From: Gnetum montanum
Taxonomy: Eukaryota; Streptophyta; Gnetopsida; Gnetales; Gnetaceae
Assembly: GCA_015680685.1 (NCBI GenBank)
Contig: MNCI01005769.1
Location: forward strand, 124,001 to 188,000
Direction: 5' to 3'
Length of the DNA stretch: 64,000 bases
Shown piece after piece: positions 60,817-64,000 of this stretch. The notes beneath the pieces were generated by a model, which searched no databases, was not told the origin of the DNA, and was given only the letters and a program-made list of their open reading frames with translations. How positions within the stretch are numbered: position 1 is the first letter of the stretch; each line of letters opens with the position of its first letter. The position numbers were made by a program, and so were the translations under genes.

Positions 60817-62753
60817 TCAGGGTGTTTGCCATTGGTTGAGTCTTGGATTAAGCGCATACACCCCAGACTCTTGTAGATGTGAGATGATGGGGCAACATCC
60901 CTTAGGATGGTCATAGTGGCAGATCTCACATCCACCGTCATCGTCTATGTCAGAGTCCACAACCCCATCGAAGTTAGTGATTTTCCCCTTATCCTTGTTA
61001 TGTGCAGGGCTTAAATCTCTCCACTTTTTCTTACCTTTGTCACTACTTTGTTCTACCTTAGACTCTTCTACAATTTTTAAGATAATTTCAATTTTAGAGT
61101 CTAAGGAACTCCATACGTCGTCTACCTTAGCCGCTATTTCTATTGTGAGCTTTTGAAGCGGCAAGGTCTTTCTGTTCACCAACTCTTCGATTGGTGACTC
61201 ATCCTCTTCATCGCAAAACTTCACTCCCTTCTTCCAAAGAGAGGGATCACGGTTGTACTCTTCCACACTTTCCCTTTTTCGTAGCTCACCTTCTTCTTTT
61301 GCTACTTGTTCCAATAAGCCATGTACTTCATGGGCTCTAAGTTGTGAGAGTCTCCCTTGGGCATAAGTTCCAAGGGTTCTTCTAGTTTCATGCCTTAGCC
61401 CATCCACGATGTGGTGAAGTTGATCCCGCTGAGCGTACCCATGGCCCGGGCAACGATGTAACAATGTGTAGTAGCGGGCCATGACAACATCCAAGGGTTC
61501 ATATGTACCTTACTTCCAGTATTGGATCTGCTTATGCAAATTGGACACTCTGGAGTACATTTGATACTTTTCGTTGAATAGTTCTAACATCGTACTCCAC
61601 CTCTTGATGGTTTCCAGTTCCAAGGATCGGTATCAGCTCTCTGCTTCTTTGGTGAGTGTCCTTGGGAACAACTTAAGTTTTTGCCACTCATTTTCTATAT
61701 TCTACAAGGCACATGCATCGTAGAATGCATGTAAATGATTTTGCGGATCAGCATTGTATCCCCTTTCAAATCGTGGGATATTGTTCATGTCTAATTGTTT
61801 GATCCGACTATCTTTTAAATGCCTTTTGGGAATCCTAACTGCCTCCGTGATGTCAAGCATACTTCAGGTTGCAAGTAGGGGCTTGTTATGATCATCTCTT
61901 TCATGACACCTATGATGTCTACATTGTTCCCTACTCTCCCTACGTCCTCGCCCTTGTCCTCTCTCTCGACTTTCCCGTCAAGGTCTTTCGTCCTTCTTAC
62001 CTTTATCCTTATCTTTATGTTCATGGTGGTTGTGCCCAGATGTGGAAGGAGGGATGCGGAAGGAGAGGGTGAGTGATGTGAAGAAGGGGAAGAAGAAGGG
62101 GAACCATCGCGATGACGATTTTTCTTGCCTTCTCTTTGACTACTAGGGCCTCGATCATGGTGACGATCTGAGTGCCCGTCCTTAGCATGAGTGGTTGTTC
62201 CCTCTGTGGACAGTTGGTATTCACAAGCATTAGAACCAGTGTTATGTATTGTTGATCGTAGATTCTGATACCCAACCTCCTCACCATCGTTAGGACTGGG
62301 ACCATTGTTTGTTAAAGAACCCATGATAAGGGGTTCCTCATCTCCTATTTTGCTAAGGATGTGCGGGACCTTGCCCTTCAACAGTGCATGTTGACTCTCT
62401 TGCCATAAGTCCCTCATATGTTGGGCATCTATGGGATAATAATCCCTCATATCAAAATCTTCCGCAATGTATTCAACAAATAGTTTTTGTATGCCAATTT
62501 GTTCCAAGGCACGAAAAAGCATGCGAGAGACTGATCGATCTGGGGGTAACACGATGTTACCTTGCAAATCTCTCCATCGCAGCTGTTCATCTTGATGGAG
62601 GATAAAGGTAAAGTCTGGAATATACTCATCGGGATGAGTATAAACTATCTTGTATTGTTTAGGACTTGGTTGATTTTGGTTATGTTTTTTATGTTGCCAA
62701 CTGTCTCGTGTATGGTCCTTAGGTGGTGAGTTGCTCTTATGAGAAGAAGGCAT
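60817..62753 (-). pseudogene. Gag of element C with CCHC-like knuckle
   Basis: Starts at ATG 62753 (MPSSHKSNSPPKDHTRDSWQ) and is open for 312 codons. The N-terminal block (PDEYIPDFTFILHQDEQLRW, GNIVLPPDRSVSRMLF and DFDMRDYYPIDAQHMRDLWQ) is shared with element B. The gag core around 61500-61800 contains QLDMNNIPRFERGYNADPQN and FYDACAL, with some stops. 60817-61494 has YYTLLHRCPGHGYAQRDQLH, KEEGELRKRESVEEYNRDPS and a knuckle C-E-I-C-x3-H-x3-C-C, one residue shorter than the usual CCHC before His. It is the best-kept gag in the window, though still interrupted in the core. Confidence 0.85.
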
Positions 62754-62893
62754 TTTTATCGGTGTGCTATTTCACCATTATATAATTTTTATCTTGATTA
62801 ACCCGAAGGTTCATTTAGGCTCACAACAATGTGAGTGATATCTTTTATGTTCTATTCAGCACACAAATACTTAGTCCCTAGCAACGGCACCAA

Positions 62894-63853
62894 TGATGAG
62901 TGGCGAGGTACCCCTACACTCAACCATACGAAACAAGCGTAGCATGCATGATCCGGTCGAACTCTGCAGACTAAATGCCTACACGCCCCATGGAACACTT
63001 GGGGTTAATCATTCGTTGTCTTCTCGGACTTACTTGTATTTGTCATGGTGTATGGTTAAGTAACTCCGAGGTATATGATTTTTATAGTCTTTTAATGTTT
63101 TTCTCCTATGCTATTGAGGTGAAGGGTTGAGAAACTAACTAACTCTAACTAATGAGTAAGTCTAAATTAACTAGCATCAGCATCCGTTCCCACTTACCGT
63201 ACACACCCTAAACTATGCAATTGTGGCTACCAAACACTAATCGTTACTGGGATCACCACACGTAACACATGTGCTCGAAGTGGTCGTACTAAGGCACTTA
63301 ACTAGCCTAAATGTAATGAGCAGCCGATTCCTTGACTAGTTGTACACATTCAGAAATGCTTGTAATCAAGTCGTACTCATTCCACATTCTAGGAGTTGAG
63401 GGTGAGAGAGACTAATCGCGATGAACAACCAATTCCTTGATTAGCCGTACACATTCGTCAATGCTCGTAATCAAGTCGTACTCATGCCACGCTAATGCAG
63501 ATAATAAATAATAGGTAGGAAATAATATGTAATAAACCTATTTCATGCACTGCAAGGTTTATCCACAAAGCTCATCTTTATTGCCGTACACAACTTGCGT
63601 TCAGGTACAAAGTTGCTCGAATCAAGATCCGTTCACTTGGGGGCTCCTACTGCGGGCATATGGAAAATTTTCTACATGGAAAATTTTCTATCTTTGGAGT
63701 GATCAATTTGCCAGAGTTTCCCTACTTTAAGCCTCGATGATGAATAAGGGGAGTGCCACCTCTTATTTATAGATTTGGTAGCGGACCATGATATCACATA
63801 AGCAATATCGCATGGGATGCGATATCACGGCTCATGCGAATTGCGTCTCATCA
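62894..63853 (-). repeat. 5' LTR of element C
   Basis: 960 bp, homologous to 56530-57454. The extra length includes a local repeat of ATGGAAAATTTTCTA (about 63660-63692) and a longer palindrome region (63780-63835). Confidence 0.92.
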
Positions 63854-64000
63854 GTTGGCAAAAACTCAAGCTCTTCCCTATGACACTCGTTGGCCAAGCA
63901 AAAGTATGGTATAGATTGTTAAAGCCAAATTCGATATGACATTGGTCAACAATGGTAGAAGTCTTTAACGAAAGATATCAAACCTATGCAAGAGTGTCAA
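63854..64000 (+). pseudogene. Gag of element D, continuation after element C
   Basis: Gives GWQKLKLFPMTLVGQAKVWY, a stop, then WSTMVEVFNERYQTYARVS, collinear with the gag cores of A, B and C. It runs off the window. Confidence 0.85.

Larger units (their letters stand above)
56530..63853 (-). mobile_element. LTR retrotransposon C, minus strand, about 7.3 kb, inserted in gag of D
   Basis: The left LTR (56530-57454) is the 3' LTR and the right LTR (62894-63853) the 5' LTR. The target duplication is perfect: GTTGG at 56525-56529 and 63854-63858. Beside the right LTR is the PBS TTGGTGCCGTTGCTAGGGAC (minus, 62874-62893). Beside the left LTR is the polypurine tract AGTCATGGGGGTA (minus, 57455-57467). 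Reading on the minus strand: gag (about 61000-62753), Pro-rich linker, retropepsin (59407-60120), then about 2 kb without a conserved protein. No reverse transcriptase, integrase or ORF3 was recognised. Confidence 0.94.
55208..64000 (+). mobile_element. LTR retrotransposon D, plus strand, interrupted by element C, runs off the window
   Basis: The 5' LTR (55208-56011) is followed by a PBS of tRNA-Asp type, TTGGCGCTGTTGTTGGGGAC (56012-56031), then gag. The gag reading stops at 56529, where element C begins, and resumes at 63854 with QKLKLFPMTLVGQAKVWYR. The rest lies beyond the window, so its target duplication cannot be checked. Its gag type matches element A. Confidence 0.88.

Noticed and set aside
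55208-64000. One simple element with LTRs at 55208 and 62894
   Set aside because: Orientation, target duplication GTTGG and gag continuity show two elements, C inside D.

Overview
The window is nuclear DNA of a land plant, most likely a seed plant. Plant-only families (VOZ transcription factor, PLS-class PPR protein, plant b561-domain proteins), spliced genes in AT-rich spacers and a thick load of Gypsy-type LTR retrotransposons all point there. Introns inside the PPR gene and the large repeat share would suit a gymnosperm, but nothing here proves it. About 30 kb of the 64 kb belongs to one related group of LTR elements.

Layout. 149-1309: terminal exon of a VOZ transcription factor gene that starts left of the window. 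5317-7816: three-exon PPR gene. Three four-exon cytochrome b561-domain genes lie in tandem on the minus strand (9994-11194, 35727-36920, 40275-41741); the first is separated from the other two by about 22 kb of retrotransposon insertions. 44391-45635: two nearly identical tRNA-Leu(CAG) genes in inverted orientation. 48493-51200 (minus): a Ser/Pro/Lys-rich protein gene with SSPK repeats that continues through a further splice donor. 52074-52144: a plastid-type tRNA-Cys(GCA). 54310-55207: decayed RTE-type LINE, cut by the next insertion.

Retrotransposons. Element A (12071-21190, minus) carries a nested solo LTR of family B. Element B (21726-33091, plus) carries a nested A-like solo LTR that contains the whole 637-base assembly gap. 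A third solo LTR sits at 33202-34020. Element D (55208 to beyond 64000, plus) is interrupted in its gag by element C (56530-63853, minus). Target duplications of 5 bp are readable for every insertion except D. The LTRs begin TGATGA(G/A) and end CTCATCA or a variant, and the PBS is of tRNA-Asp type.

Main point of interest. A, B and C carry recognisable gag and, in B and C, a retropepsin region, but I see no reverse transcriptase, RNase H or integrase. A and B also carry a third reading frame (ORF3: a conserved domain like the 'putative plant transposon protein' family, then a coiled coil). Upstream of ORF3 in each family lies a TATA-like region with the same palindromes that stand in front of the TATA box in that family's own LTR. 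This suggests LTR-matched internal promoters for ORF3. Other notable points are a GC-AG intron and a second intron bounded by 12-bp direct repeats in the PPR gene.
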